NCBI GenBank assembly: GCA_015521775.1
Contig: WANN01000019.1
Coordinates: forward strand, 45,942 to 109,941
DNA: 64,000 bases
Reading direction: 5' to 3'
Source: Thermoproteaceae archaeon
GTDB lineage: Archaea > Thermoproteota > Thermoprotei > Thermoproteales > Thermoproteaceae
Positions 1 through 6,976 of the stretch are shown here, in pieces (position 1 is the first letter of the stretch; every line of letters begins with the position of its first letter). The notes below the pieces were generated by a model. It was not told the DNA's origin and made no database searches. It saw only the letters and a list, made by a program, of their open reading frames with translations. A program made the position numbers and the translations under genes.

Positions 1-791
1 TAAGCGAGGCCGACGGGAAAAGCCCCGCGGACTACATAGCCGACAACGTTATATCGATGCACATAGAGATGAAGAAGCGGGGGTACGCCACGAGGAGGAT
101 GTGCGTCGAGAAGGCCAGGGGGGTGCCGGCAGGCTACTGTAGGCCGTTCACAATAGTCGATGGGAGGGGCCTCGTCTTCCTCGACGAGCTGAGGGTCAGC
201 GCGAGACAGCCCAGGGAGATGGCCACGGGGACCCCCCTAGACAGGATGCTCAGGCTGTATGGGGGCACGGCCACGCTCATAGTCGGGAGCGTGGGGGCCG
301 GCAAGACCGTGCTGTTGACCTGGCTCGCCTCGAGGCTCTCCGAGAGGTACAGCGTGCTGTACAGGGCCTTCTCCGAGGAGCCCTGGCAGATAAAGAGGCT
401 GGCAGACAAGTTCGGCGGCGACTTTCCCGTGGTCAAGGTCAGGTGGACCCCCCTCGAGTTCGGCGGCATGGAGTACCACATATACCAGGTGTTGACCGAT
501 TACAGCCCCGACGTCATAATATCCGACGGGTTCGACGTGGAGTTCATGGTGTACGGGAGCGACGCCCTAGAGTCCAACATGCGCAGCCTCTTCATGCTCA
601 AGGAGGCCGGCGTGGCGTGGGTGGGCTCCCTCGTCAGGGACTGGGGGCTTGCCCCGTACGTGGACAACGTGCTGAGGCTCGTGAAGGCCGGCGAGAAGAA
701 GCGCCAGCTGCGCGCGGTCAAGGTGTTCGGCGACTCCGAGGCCGCCACATGCGACGTGGAGCTAGGCCCACAACTGCTAGTCCACTGCTGA
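1..791 (+). CDS. KaiC/RadA-like RecA-superfamily ATPase, 5' truncated
   Basis: The reading frame is open to the window edge (first full codon at base 3), so the N-terminal part is missing. The visible part starts with what looks like the end of one RecA-like domain. A second complete domain follows, with Walker A GSVGAGKT near residue 82 counted from the Met at base 57, and a Walker-B-like hydrophobic strand ending in DVIISDG. Double-domain KaiC-like ATPases are common in archaea, where several are tied to archaellum control or signalling. No partner gene is visible, so the role is open. A methionine codon at 57 exists, but the upstream in-frame residues (SPADYIADNVIS) fit the same family, so 57 is not the true start. 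Confidence 0.75.
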   Translation, partial: SEADGKSPADYIADNVISMHIEMKKRGYATRRMCVEKARGVPAGYCRPFTIVDGRGLVFLDELRVSARQPREMATGTPLDRMLRLYGGTATLIVGSVGAGKTVLLTWLASRLSERYSVLYRAFSEEPWQIKRLADKFGGDFPVVKVRWTPLEFGGMEYHIYQVLTDYSPDVIISDGFDVEFMVYGSDALESNMRSLFMLKEAGVAWVGSLVRDWGLAPYVDNVLRLVKAGEKKRQLRAVKVFGDSEAATCDVELGPQLLVHC

Positions 792-1203
792 AACGGGCAG
801 GACCGGCCCCCGGTAGGGGCCCACTGGAACACACCGAGATCGGCGCCAAGAGGTGATGCACTTGAGGCGCGCCTTGACGTTGCCCCCACCAAAAATCCCA
901 TTAGACCATAAGGCTGAAAGCGGCGAGGCTAGCGTCGCAGGGCGGCCTTCCAGAAGTACTGGGAGGTGCATAGGGCCAGGGAAAAGGCTGGACCTGCCCG
1001 AGGACTTGGACAGCCATATAAGGGCCTTCAACGAGGTCCCCTGCGACGCCCTGAAGGGGAAGTAGAGCTGGGCCGACCCCTAAAGTAGTAGGCCCAACGC
1101 AGACCAGGGAACCGATAGAAGGCCGGTGGCAACCCCTTTTCGTTTTTGGCGGTGTGTCCACGTGGAGGACCTACGCCATGAAAACCCATTGACGTGAGAA
1201 TCG
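792..1203. other. Intergenic stretch without a supported gene
   Basis: About 410 bases between the KaiC-like gene and tRNA-Ser. A 70-codon frame at 853-1065 (+) has no TATA-like box or ribosome site. Its last 25 residues look protein-like, so it could be a gene remnant, but I cannot support a product. Confidence 0.4.
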
Positions 1204-1311
1204 TGGCGCCGGGGCCGGGATTCGAACCCGGGCCCCCTAGCGGGGACGGGCTTTACCCCTAGTCGTAGGTTTAGCAGGCCCGCGCCTTGGACCGTGCTCG
1301 GCCACCCCGGC
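1204..1311 (-). tRNA. tRNA-Ser(GCU) with 19-nt intron
   Basis: On the minus strand a 7-bp acceptor (GCCGGGG/CCCCGGC), D arm, anticodon stem CGGGC/GCCCG, long variable arm, T arm with TTCGAAT loop, G73 and an encoded CCA are all visible. The anticodon is GCU (plus-strand 1273-1275). Between positions 37 and 38 lie 19 extra bases (plus-strand 1253-1271), the canonical intron site. The intron can form a CCTA/TAGG stem with a CGAC loop. The central helix of the bulge-helix-bulge is weak, so this is a relaxed motif. The long variable arm agrees with serine. Confidence 0.95.
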
Positions 1312-1330
1312 GGATATCCCGGATCGTTCA

Positions 1331-1340
1331 GTTATAACGT
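1331..1340 (-). promoter_or_regulatory. TATA-like box of tRNA-Ser
   Basis: GTTATAACTG on the minus strand is centred about 25 nt before the tRNA 5' end, the usual archaeal spacing. Confidence 0.6.
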
Positions 1341-1380
1341 TTTCCCCGCCGGTATTTGGGCCGCGGCGCCGCGCTGCGCC

Positions 1381-2871
1381 TCAGTGGCCGGCGTAGCGGC
1401 GTATGATCCTGGGTATGATGGGGAGGAGGTCGCTCGCGGTGAAGTGGTAGCCGTGTTCCCTGCAGGCCTCCTCGCCCGCCACCCCATTGACGAAGGCCCC
1501 GAGCGCGGCTGCGTGGAGGGGACTGTCGGTCTTGGTCCACATGGCAGCCACTATGCCCGCCAACACGTCTCCCGTGCCGCCCACCGTCATGCCGGGGCAC
1601 CCAGTCACGTTGAGCTTGACCTGTCTCCCATCGCTGATCACGTCTATGCGGCCCTTGAGCAGTATAGTCGTGTTGTTGGCCTCGGCCATACGCCTCACTA
1701 GCCCCGCCCTGTCCTCCAACTCGCCGGGCGGCCTGACGCCGAAGAGGAACTCGAACTCGCCTGCGTGCGGCGTCACGATGGAGCGGGGCGGGAGCCCCCC
1801 GCGCAACGCCTTAAGCGCATCTGCGTCCACCACAAGCCTCCTCCCGCCGAGCCTTCTGGCCAGCTCCCTGACAGCTGCAGCGGTATCCTCTTCCGTTCCG
1901 AGGCCCGGCCCCACCACTGTCACGTCGCTGCGCTCTGCGTATTTAGCCACAAGGTCCACGTGCCGCAACTCCAACGCGTTGCCGTCCAGCGGCACGGATA
2001 TGATGTCCGGGCTGTACGCCTTGTGGGCGGCGCTCGCGGGGTACGGCGCTATTATAACCGCCAGATCGACGCCGACGCGCAGTGCGGCCAGCGCGGTAAG
2101 CAGCGGCGCGCCCGAATACTGCTCCGACCCGCCCACGACGAGCACCCTCCCGTTGTCGCCCTTCTTAGATGTTGGGTCCCTCCTGAAATCGGCGAAGAGG
2201 AAGTCGCCGGGGCCCACGTACAGCTCGGCCTCCCTCGGTATGCCTATCGGCGCAACCACGAGCATCCCCACGTACTTGTCGGCGCCTGGGACCACGAGCC
2301 CTGTCTTGGGCTTGTGGAACGTGACGGTGACCGTAGCCTTCACGGCTCGGTCCCTGACCTCGCCTGTGTCCGGGTCGAGGCCGGAGGGGACGTCCACAGA
2401 TACCTTGGGGGCAGGCGACATGTTCATGAGGTCTATAGCCGTGGCATGGGGTTCCCTGATGCGGCCCTTGATGCCCGTGCCAAGGACCGCGTCCACGATC
2501 ACTTCGGCCCAGAGGAACCACTCCTGAAGCATGAGTAGGTCCTGCCCGTCGCGCACAGTCCTCAGCTCCGGGCACCTGAGCCGCTGCAATGTCTGGAGGT
2601 TCGCCCTGGCAGGCTCCTCCCTGACGTCGCCGAGTACCACGGCCCTAACTGTTATGCCTATGGAGCAGAGGTGGCGGGCCGCCACCAGGCCGTCGCCGCC
2701 GTTGTTCCCGGTGCCGGCGACTATGAGGACCCTCCTGGCCTTTGGGAACCCGCGCAGAACGGCGCGCGCAACAGCGGCGCCCGCGTTCTCCATTAGGGCC
2801 GCCCGGGGCACCCCGAGCCACTCAGAGTTGATGTCCGCAGCGGCCATCTCCCGCACCGTGATGACGGACAT
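1381..2871 (-). CDS. nnr: Bifunctional NAD(P)H-hydrate epimerase / dehydratase
   Basis: A 496-residue protein. The N-terminal half is a YjeF_N/NnrE epimerase domain (MENAGAAVAR, then GTGNNGGDG, then DAVLGTG). The C-terminal half is a ribokinase-like NnrD dehydratase with GGTGDVLAG near the end. Together they repair hydrated NAD(P)H: epimerisation of the R/S forms, then nucleotide-dependent dehydration. The length matches the usual fused enzyme. The frame is open 49 codons further upstream, but ATG at 2871 begins the recognisable domain (MSVITVREM) and has a TATA-like CAAAATAAC about 22 nt before it, so I chose it. The gene stands alone between a tRNA and a divergent oxidoreductase gene. Confidence 0.93.
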   Translation of the reverse strand: MSVITVREMAAADINSEWLGVPRAALMENAGAAVARAVLRGFPKARRVLIVAGTGNNGGDGLVAARHLCSIGITVRAVVLGDVREEPARANLQTLQRLRCPELRTVRDGQDLLMLQEWFLWAEVIVDAVLGTGIKGRIREPHATAIDLMNMSPAPKVSVDVPSGLDPDTGEVRDRAVKATVTVTFHKPKTGLVVPGADKYVGMLVVAPIGIPREAELYVGPGDFLFADFRRDPTSKKGDNGRVLVVGGSEQYSGAPLLTALAALRVGVDLAVIIAPYPASAAHKAYSPDIISVPLDGNALELRHVDLVAKYAERSDVTVVGPGLGTEEDTAAAVRELARRLGGRRLVVDADALKALRGGLPPRSIVTPHAGEFEFLFGVRPPGELEDRAGLVRRMAEANNTTILLKGRIDVISDGRQVKLNVTGCPGMTVGGTGDVLAGIVAAMWTKTDSPLHAAALGAFVNGVAGEEACREHGYHFTASDLLPIIPRIIRRYAGH

Positions 2872-3095
2872 ACCGCACAGGACTTCTAAGTTATTTTGTC
2901 TTGTGGGTACATGGCCGCCGCGCGACGCGTTTCGAAGACGGTGCGCCAATGGCGTTGGGCCTGCCTCCACGCAGTCCAGAGAGGGCAGCAACGAGCGTTG
3001 TGGGGACCGCGCCGACATGCAGCCGCTGCCGTTTGGCCTGGGGTCCCTGTGGGCCCACTGACATGCTAATTAAGTGGATTTGGGCCATATTTCCC

Positions 3096-3746
3096 ATGGA
3101 CGTATTTTCCGAGGGGCTGAGGCGCGTCGATTGCCCGGAACTGGCATATGAGAGGCCGCCTCCGCCCGGGCAGAGGTACATACCCAGGTTCGTCGTCTAT
3201 GACGTGTTTCAGAGGCCCCAAGCGGACCCCCTCAGCCACACGTTCAGGGTGTTTGGCCTCGTGGGGAGGCCCATCGAGGTGGGCCTCGCGGACATGGTCA
3301 CGCGCATGCCCTGCGTTGACCTAGTGGCCGACTTTCACTGCGTGACAGGGTGGAGCGTGGGCAAGGTGAGGTGGAGGGGCACGCCCATAGCCCCCCTGCT
3401 GATGGGCGCCGAGCCAAGGGGGAGGTACGCGCTTGTGTGGGGCCTCGACGGCTATACCTCGCTGATGCCCATAGAGGCCCTCCTCGAGGAACACACAATA
3501 GCTGCGTGGGCCATGAACGGCCAGCCTCTGAGGCCCGAACACGGGTACCCGCTGAGGCTCGTCGTGCCGAGCAGGTACGGGTGGAAGTCAGTTAAGTACC
3601 TGGCCTCGGTCGAGGTGCTTGACAAGCCGCTTCCAGGCTACTGGGAGGCACACGGATACACGATCAACGCAGATCCCTGGACCGAGGAGAGGGTGGACTA
3701 CGACGTAATGAGGCGGGCCAGGAGGGGCGTGAAGGTAGGCGTCTAA
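3096..3746 (+). CDS. Sulfite-oxidase-family molybdopterin oxidoreductase (MsrP/YedY-like)
   Basis: A 216-residue protein matching the oxidoreductase molybdopterin-binding domain. The segment DFHCVTGWSVGKVRW (residues about 83-97) carries the conserved cysteine expected to ligate molybdenum, and the later LRLVVPSRYGWKSVKYL strand block is also typical. No heme domain, twin-arginine signal or membrane segment is visible, so it is likely cytoplasmic or needs a partner. The substrate cannot be deduced. I chose ATG 3096 because an AATTAA box lies about 26 nt upstream; ATG 3063 in the same frame is the alternative and would add 11 mostly hydrophobic residues. Confidence 0.82.
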   Translation: MDVFSEGLRRVDCPELAYERPPPPGQRYIPRFVVYDVFQRPQADPLSHTFRVFGLVGRPIEVGLADMVTRMPCVDLVADFHCVTGWSVGKVRWRGTPIAPLLMGAEPRGRYALVWGLDGYTSLMPIEALLEEHTIAAWAMNGQPLRPEHGYPLRLVVPSRYGWKSVKYLASVEVLDKPLPGYWEAHGYTINADPWTEERVDYDVMRRARRGVKVGV

Positions 3747-3921
3747 CCGGGAACGGCAGGCCTCCCAGGAGGGGCGCGCCGTGCAGACGCCCATGTTGTG
3801 CAGCGTCCCAAACCCGCTGCCGGCCCTAGCCGACGCCCACGGCCGTCCCAGTGTGGGGTAGGCCCGAGACTGTACAGGCGTCCGGGCGCCGTACATGGTC
3901 GACGCGCTTCCCTTCAGCTTA

Positions 3922-3936
3922 CGTAAAGCTTATATT
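3922..3936 (+). promoter_or_regulatory. BRE/TATA promoter of the tRNA-Leu 3' portion
   Basis: CGTAAAGCTTATATT combines a BRE-like purine stretch with a TATA box centred near 3932. A start about 25 nt downstream falls at 3957, exactly where a GC-rich leader joined to the tRNA-Leu body begins. Confidence 0.65.
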
Positions 3937-3956
3937 GTGCGTGGCATTGTACTGTC

Positions 3957-4037
3957 GCCGCCCGCCCGGCAAGAGGGGCGGGACTCAAGATCCCGTGGCG
4001 TAGGCCTGCGTGGGTTCAAATCCCACCCCCCGCACCA
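3957..4037 (+). tRNA. tRNA-Leu(CAA) 3' portion with leader; candidate 3' half of a split tRNA
   Basis: Bases 3975-4037 read as a tRNA-Leu from the 3' strand of the D stem onward: GGGG, anticodon stem CGGGA/TCCCG, loop with anticodon CAA (3986-3988), long variable arm, T arm GTGGG-TTCAAAT-CCCAC, 3' acceptor strand CCCCCGC, A73 and encoded CCA. The 5' acceptor strand GCGGGGG and the 5' side of the D arm are absent from the 210 bases upstream and from the bases just downstream. A GC-rich leader (3957-3970, GCCGCCCGCCCGGC) precedes the tRNA body and starts where the TATA box predicts transcription to begin. This is the layout of known split tRNA 3' halves, where the leader pairs with the trailer of a separate 5' half. 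The alternative is a degraded tRNA copy. I found no 5' half elsewhere in the window. Confidence 0.75.
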
Positions 4038-4199
4038 ATTCTCCCTTGGCCCTAGACCGCGGCGCCTTTAACGTCATGGACGGACTTCACGCGTCCCTGG
4101 CCCGCGGCGTTTACACGGCGCGCAGACCGGAACGGGGTAAGTTCCCCGAGGGGCTGCATGTGGCCGTTAAACGCAGGCACGTGCCGATGGGCGCCGGGG

Positions 4200-5399
4200 T
4201 CACAGCTCCATGTGTAGTCCGTCTATCCCCCTCTCTATTATCCTGTATATCACGTGCTTCTGGACCTCGTTTGTGCCCTCCCCTATCTCGAGCAACTTTG
4301 CGTCCCTGTACAGTCTCTCGACCCTGCTTTCCTTAGAGTACCCGTACCCACCCTCCAGTTGCATCGCCCTCCGCGTCACGTCCACGGCCATGCGGGCAGT
4401 GTAGAGCTTGGCCACGTGCGTGTATAGGACGAAGTCACGTCTCCTCGAGTCGTAGAGGTACGCAGAGTAGTAGGCCAGCGCCCTCCCCGTCTCTATGGAG
4501 GCCAACATGTCGGCAAGCTCGAACTGGGTGTTCTGCAGGTCTATCAGCCTCCGCCCATATATCTCGCGGCCCCTGGCCCACTCCAACGCCTCCTCATATG
4601 CGCCCCTGGCCACGCCTAGGGCCACCCCCGATATCGCCGTGCGCCCAACGTTAAGCGCGTACGTGATTACGTCGAACCCCCCGTCGACGCTCCCGACCAC
4701 GTCGTCCTCCCCAACCTCGCATCCCTCCAGCCTCACCTCGGCGGTTCCCGAGCCCCGCATGCCCATGACCTCGATGGGGCTCGTCCTCACGCATTTCCCC
4801 CTCTTGACGAGGAACACGGTTATGGCCCGGTGCCTGGCCTCGCGGGGCCCCGTCCTCGTAGCCACGAGGAAATAGTCGGCGTGGAGTCCCCCCGTGATCC
4901 ACGTCTTCACGCCGTCAATAACCCACGCCCCTCCCTCCCTGGAGGCGCTACACGCAATGTTGGCCGCGTCGGAGCCGCAGCAGGGCTCGGACAGGGCGAA
5001 GGCGCCTACGGCGTCCCCAAGGGCAACCCTGGGAACCACGGCGTCCCTATGCGCGCTATTACCGTACTTGTAGAGCGTGTGGGTGAAGAGGGTGCCCACT
5101 GCCTCCACGAGGAGGCTGAACCCCCCGCTCACGCGGCCCAGCTCCTCGAGGACCACCACGGCGGTCCTCAGGTCCAGGCCGGCCCCTCCCAGCTCCTCCG
5201 GCAGCATTGGCGATATGAGCCGCAGCTTGCCGGCCTCCGCAAGCTCCTCCCCCGGAAACGCGTTGTCCCTGTCCATGCGCGTCGCCACACGTGCGACGGC
5301 CCTCTCGGCGAACTCCCTGGCGGTGGAACGCGCCAGTTCATGGACCTCGTCCAGCACTGGTATGATTGTGCCCAAGTTTATGTCTGTTTCGAGGCCCAA
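4200..5399 (-). CDS. Acyl-CoA dehydrogenase
   Basis: About 399 residues, the usual length for this flavoenzyme. It forms a trans-2,3 double bond in an acyl-CoA thioester and passes electrons to an electron-transfer flavoprotein. Visible family signatures are the FAD/substrate block ALSEPCCGSDAA, DGVKTWITGG, and near the C-terminus EIGEGTNEVQKHVI, where the E of EGTNE is the position of the catalytic base in most members. No other beta-oxidation gene is adjacent. No ATG lies near the expected N-terminus; TTG at 5399 is my choice and TTG at 5375 the alternative. The longer upstream frame runs through the divergent gene and is not coding. Confidence 0.88.
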   Translation of the reverse strand: MGLETDINLGTIIPVLDEVHELARSTAREFAERAVARVATRMDRDNAFPGEELAEAGKLRLISPMLPEELGGAGLDLRTAVVVLEELGRVSGGFSLLVEAVGTLFTHTLYKYGNSAHRDAVVPRVALGDAVGAFALSEPCCGSDAANIACSASREGGAWVIDGVKTWITGGLHADYFLVATRTGPREARHRAITVFLVKRGKCVRTSPIEVMGMRGSGTAEVRLEGCEVGEDDVVGSVDGGFDVITYALNVGRTAISGVALGVARGAYEEALEWARGREIYGRRLIDLQNTQFELADMLASIETGRALAYYSAYLYDSRRRDFVLYTHVAKLYTARMAVDVTRRAMQLEGGYGYSKESRVERLYRDAKLLEIGEGTNEVQKHVIYRIIERGIDGLHMEL

Positions 5400-5407
5400 T
5401 CGCCAAG

Positions 5408-5417
5408 CCTTAAAAGG
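5408..5417. promoter_or_regulatory. Shared TATA-like box between divergent genes
   Basis: CCTTAAAAGG is nearly self-complementary and lies 24 nt before the ATG of the plus-strand CinA-like gene. It may also serve the acyl-CoA dehydrogenase on the other strand. Confidence 0.5.
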
Positions 5418-5436
5418 TCGCGCGGCCCCAGGGCAC

Positions 5437-6219
5437 ATGTACAGCGCATGGATACTGTCCATAGGCAACGAGCTCCTTATAGGCAGGGTAGTCAACACCA
5501 ACGCCGCATGGCTCGCCCGCAGGCTGACCGTGTTGGGGTACAGGGTCATGCGCATAGTGGCCGTGCCCGACGTGCCTGAGGAAATAGCCGAGGTGGTCAG
5601 GGCCTCCCTCGGGAGGGGCGTGAGGGCGCTCATATCGACGGGGGGGCTAGGCCCGACTCCGGACGACATAACCGCGGAGGCCCTGGCGCTGGCCCTCGGC
5701 AGGAGGCTGAGGCTGGATGTGGAGGCCTACGAAATGGTCAGGTCGAAGTACAGTGAGGGTGGGTACGCCATGACGCCTGAGAGGGAGAAAATGGCGTGGC
5801 TGCCCGAGGGGTCGAGGCCCCTGCCAAACCCCATCGGCACGGCCCCCGGAATATTCGTGGAGGTTGGGGAGACCCTCCTGTTCGCGCTTCCCGGCGTGCC
5901 GCGGGAGATGGAGGCCATGTACGAGGGACATGTGGAGCCCATCCTCAGGGCCAGGGGCCCCAACCTGCACTTCGCCGAGCGTTCCCTAAGGGTGGTCGGC
6001 GTTCCGGAGGCCGACCTTTCTAGGCTGATAAGGGAAGCCATGCGCATGAGCGACAAGGTGTACGTCAAGAGCCATCCCAGGGGACACGAGGTGAGGGGAC
6101 CTGTAGTCGAGGTGCACATCTACGCGAGCGCCGAGAGGCGCGAGGACGCAGAGGACGCCGTGGCCAGGGTGGAGGGGTTCCTCAGGGACTCGCTGGGGGG
6201 ACACGTGGAGGGCGCGTAG
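5437..6219 (+). CDS. CinA-like molybdopterin-binding-fold protein
   Basis: A 260-residue protein of the MoaB/CinA N-terminal fold. It opens with SIGNELLIGRVVNTNAAWLA and contains STGGLGPTPDD, the two hallmark motifs, followed by PNPIGTAPG and ALPGVPREME. In bacterial CinA this domain accompanies a C-terminal NMN deamidase domain. Here only the COG1058-type N-terminal part is present, as is usual in archaea, so the activity is uncertain (ADP-ribose or pyridine nucleotide processing has been reported for relatives). ATG 5437 is fixed by the TATA-like box 24 nt upstream. Confidence 0.85.
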   Translation: MYSAWILSIGNELLIGRVVNTNAAWLARRLTVLGYRVMRIVAVPDVPEEIAEVVRASLGRGVRALISTGGLGPTPDDITAEALALALGRRLRLDVEAYEMVRSKYSEGGYAMTPEREKMAWLPEGSRPLPNPIGTAPGIFVEVGETLLFALPGVPREMEAMYEGHVEPILRARGPNLHFAERSLRVVGVPEADLSRLIREAMRMSDKVYVKSHPRGHEVRGPVVEVHIYASAERREDAEDAVARVEGFLRDSLGGHVEGA

Positions 6220-6280
6220 CCGCACTGGGCCGCCATACGCCCGGCAGCCAACGGTTTTAATGTTGTGGCCCGGCACGCGT

Positions 6281-6955
6281 ATGGAGGTGGTCGTACCTTT
6301 GACACGGGCCGACTTGCCCATAGGCACGTTGACCGACGTGGTGGTGAATATGCGGGAGAACGCCTTCACCGTGGTGGGGCGCGACGAGAGGGGGGAGTAC
6401 GCTGAGTACACGTTCCTATGGGAGTCGGAACACGTGTTGGGGCCAATACTGCACGTGATACTGAGCGTGCTCGACGTGTTGGACGAGGCCCTAGCCAAGG
6501 CGGCCGCCCTGCTCGGCGTGGAGTACATGGGGGGAGGCGGGGAAAACATACCGGCCAGGCTAAGGTCCCACTTCGCCGGCGTGGACGCGGTGGGGTCTGC
6601 GTGGGGCAGGCACCTGGACTCCCTTAGGTTGGGCACTTTCAGGGTTTCGGCCAGGGTCGCCACGCTGTACGTGCCCTACATGGGGCACGCCGCCACGCTA
6701 AACTATATCGTGTTCCCCATCGTGGACGCGGAGGTAGAGGCGGAAAGCAAGTCGAGAAATGTCGTCAGCGGCAGCGTGTACGTGAGGAGCGGCGAAGCGG
6801 CCATGTTGAGGGTGGGCATAAAGACGCTGGGCGGCATGTACCTACTGGCCCAGTCGTCCCCACACCTGTCCCCGGTGCTTCCCACCGTTGCCAACCTGCT
6901 GGAGCGGCTGGTCGAGGACGTGAAAAGCGCAGTCGGCCTGCGTCCCCAAATATAA
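6281..6955 (+). CDS. Hypothetical protein
   Basis: A 224-residue soluble-looking protein I do not recognise. It has no clear motif, no signal peptide and no membrane helix. Mixed alpha/beta character is suggested by alternating hydrophobic segments (GPILHVILSVLDVLDEALAK is a likely helix). GTTTTAATG lies 24 nt before ATG 6281, which decides the start over an upstream ATG at 6260. It directly precedes the DNA polymerase gene, and the polymerase TATA box overlaps its stop codon, so the two are probably separate transcripts. Confidence 0.7.
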   Translation: MEVVVPLTRADLPIGTLTDVVVNMRENAFTVVGRDERGEYAEYTFLWESEHVLGPILHVILSVLDVLDEALAKAAALLGVEYMGGGGENIPARLRSHFAGVDAVGSAWGRHLDSLRLGTFRVSARVATLYVPYMGHAATLNYIVFPIVDAEVEAESKSRNVVSGSVYVRSGEAAMLRVGIKTLGGMYLLAQSSPHLSPVLPTVANLLERLVEDVKSAVGLRPQI

Positions 6956-6957
6956 AT
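6948..6957 (+). promoter_or_regulatory. TATA box of polB
   Basis: AAATATAAAT is centred about 25 nt before ATG 6977. It overlaps the stop codon of the preceding gene. Confidence 0.65.
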
Positions 6958-6976
6958 ACCTGGACAGGGAGTGCAC

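Noticed and set aside
853..1065. 70-codon frame in the first intergenic region
   Set aside because: No promoter or ribosome site and no recognisable family; kept only as a possible remnant.
1487..2527. 346-codon open frame antisense to nnr
   Set aside because: Low-complexity S/T/P translation typical of a reverse-strand shadow.
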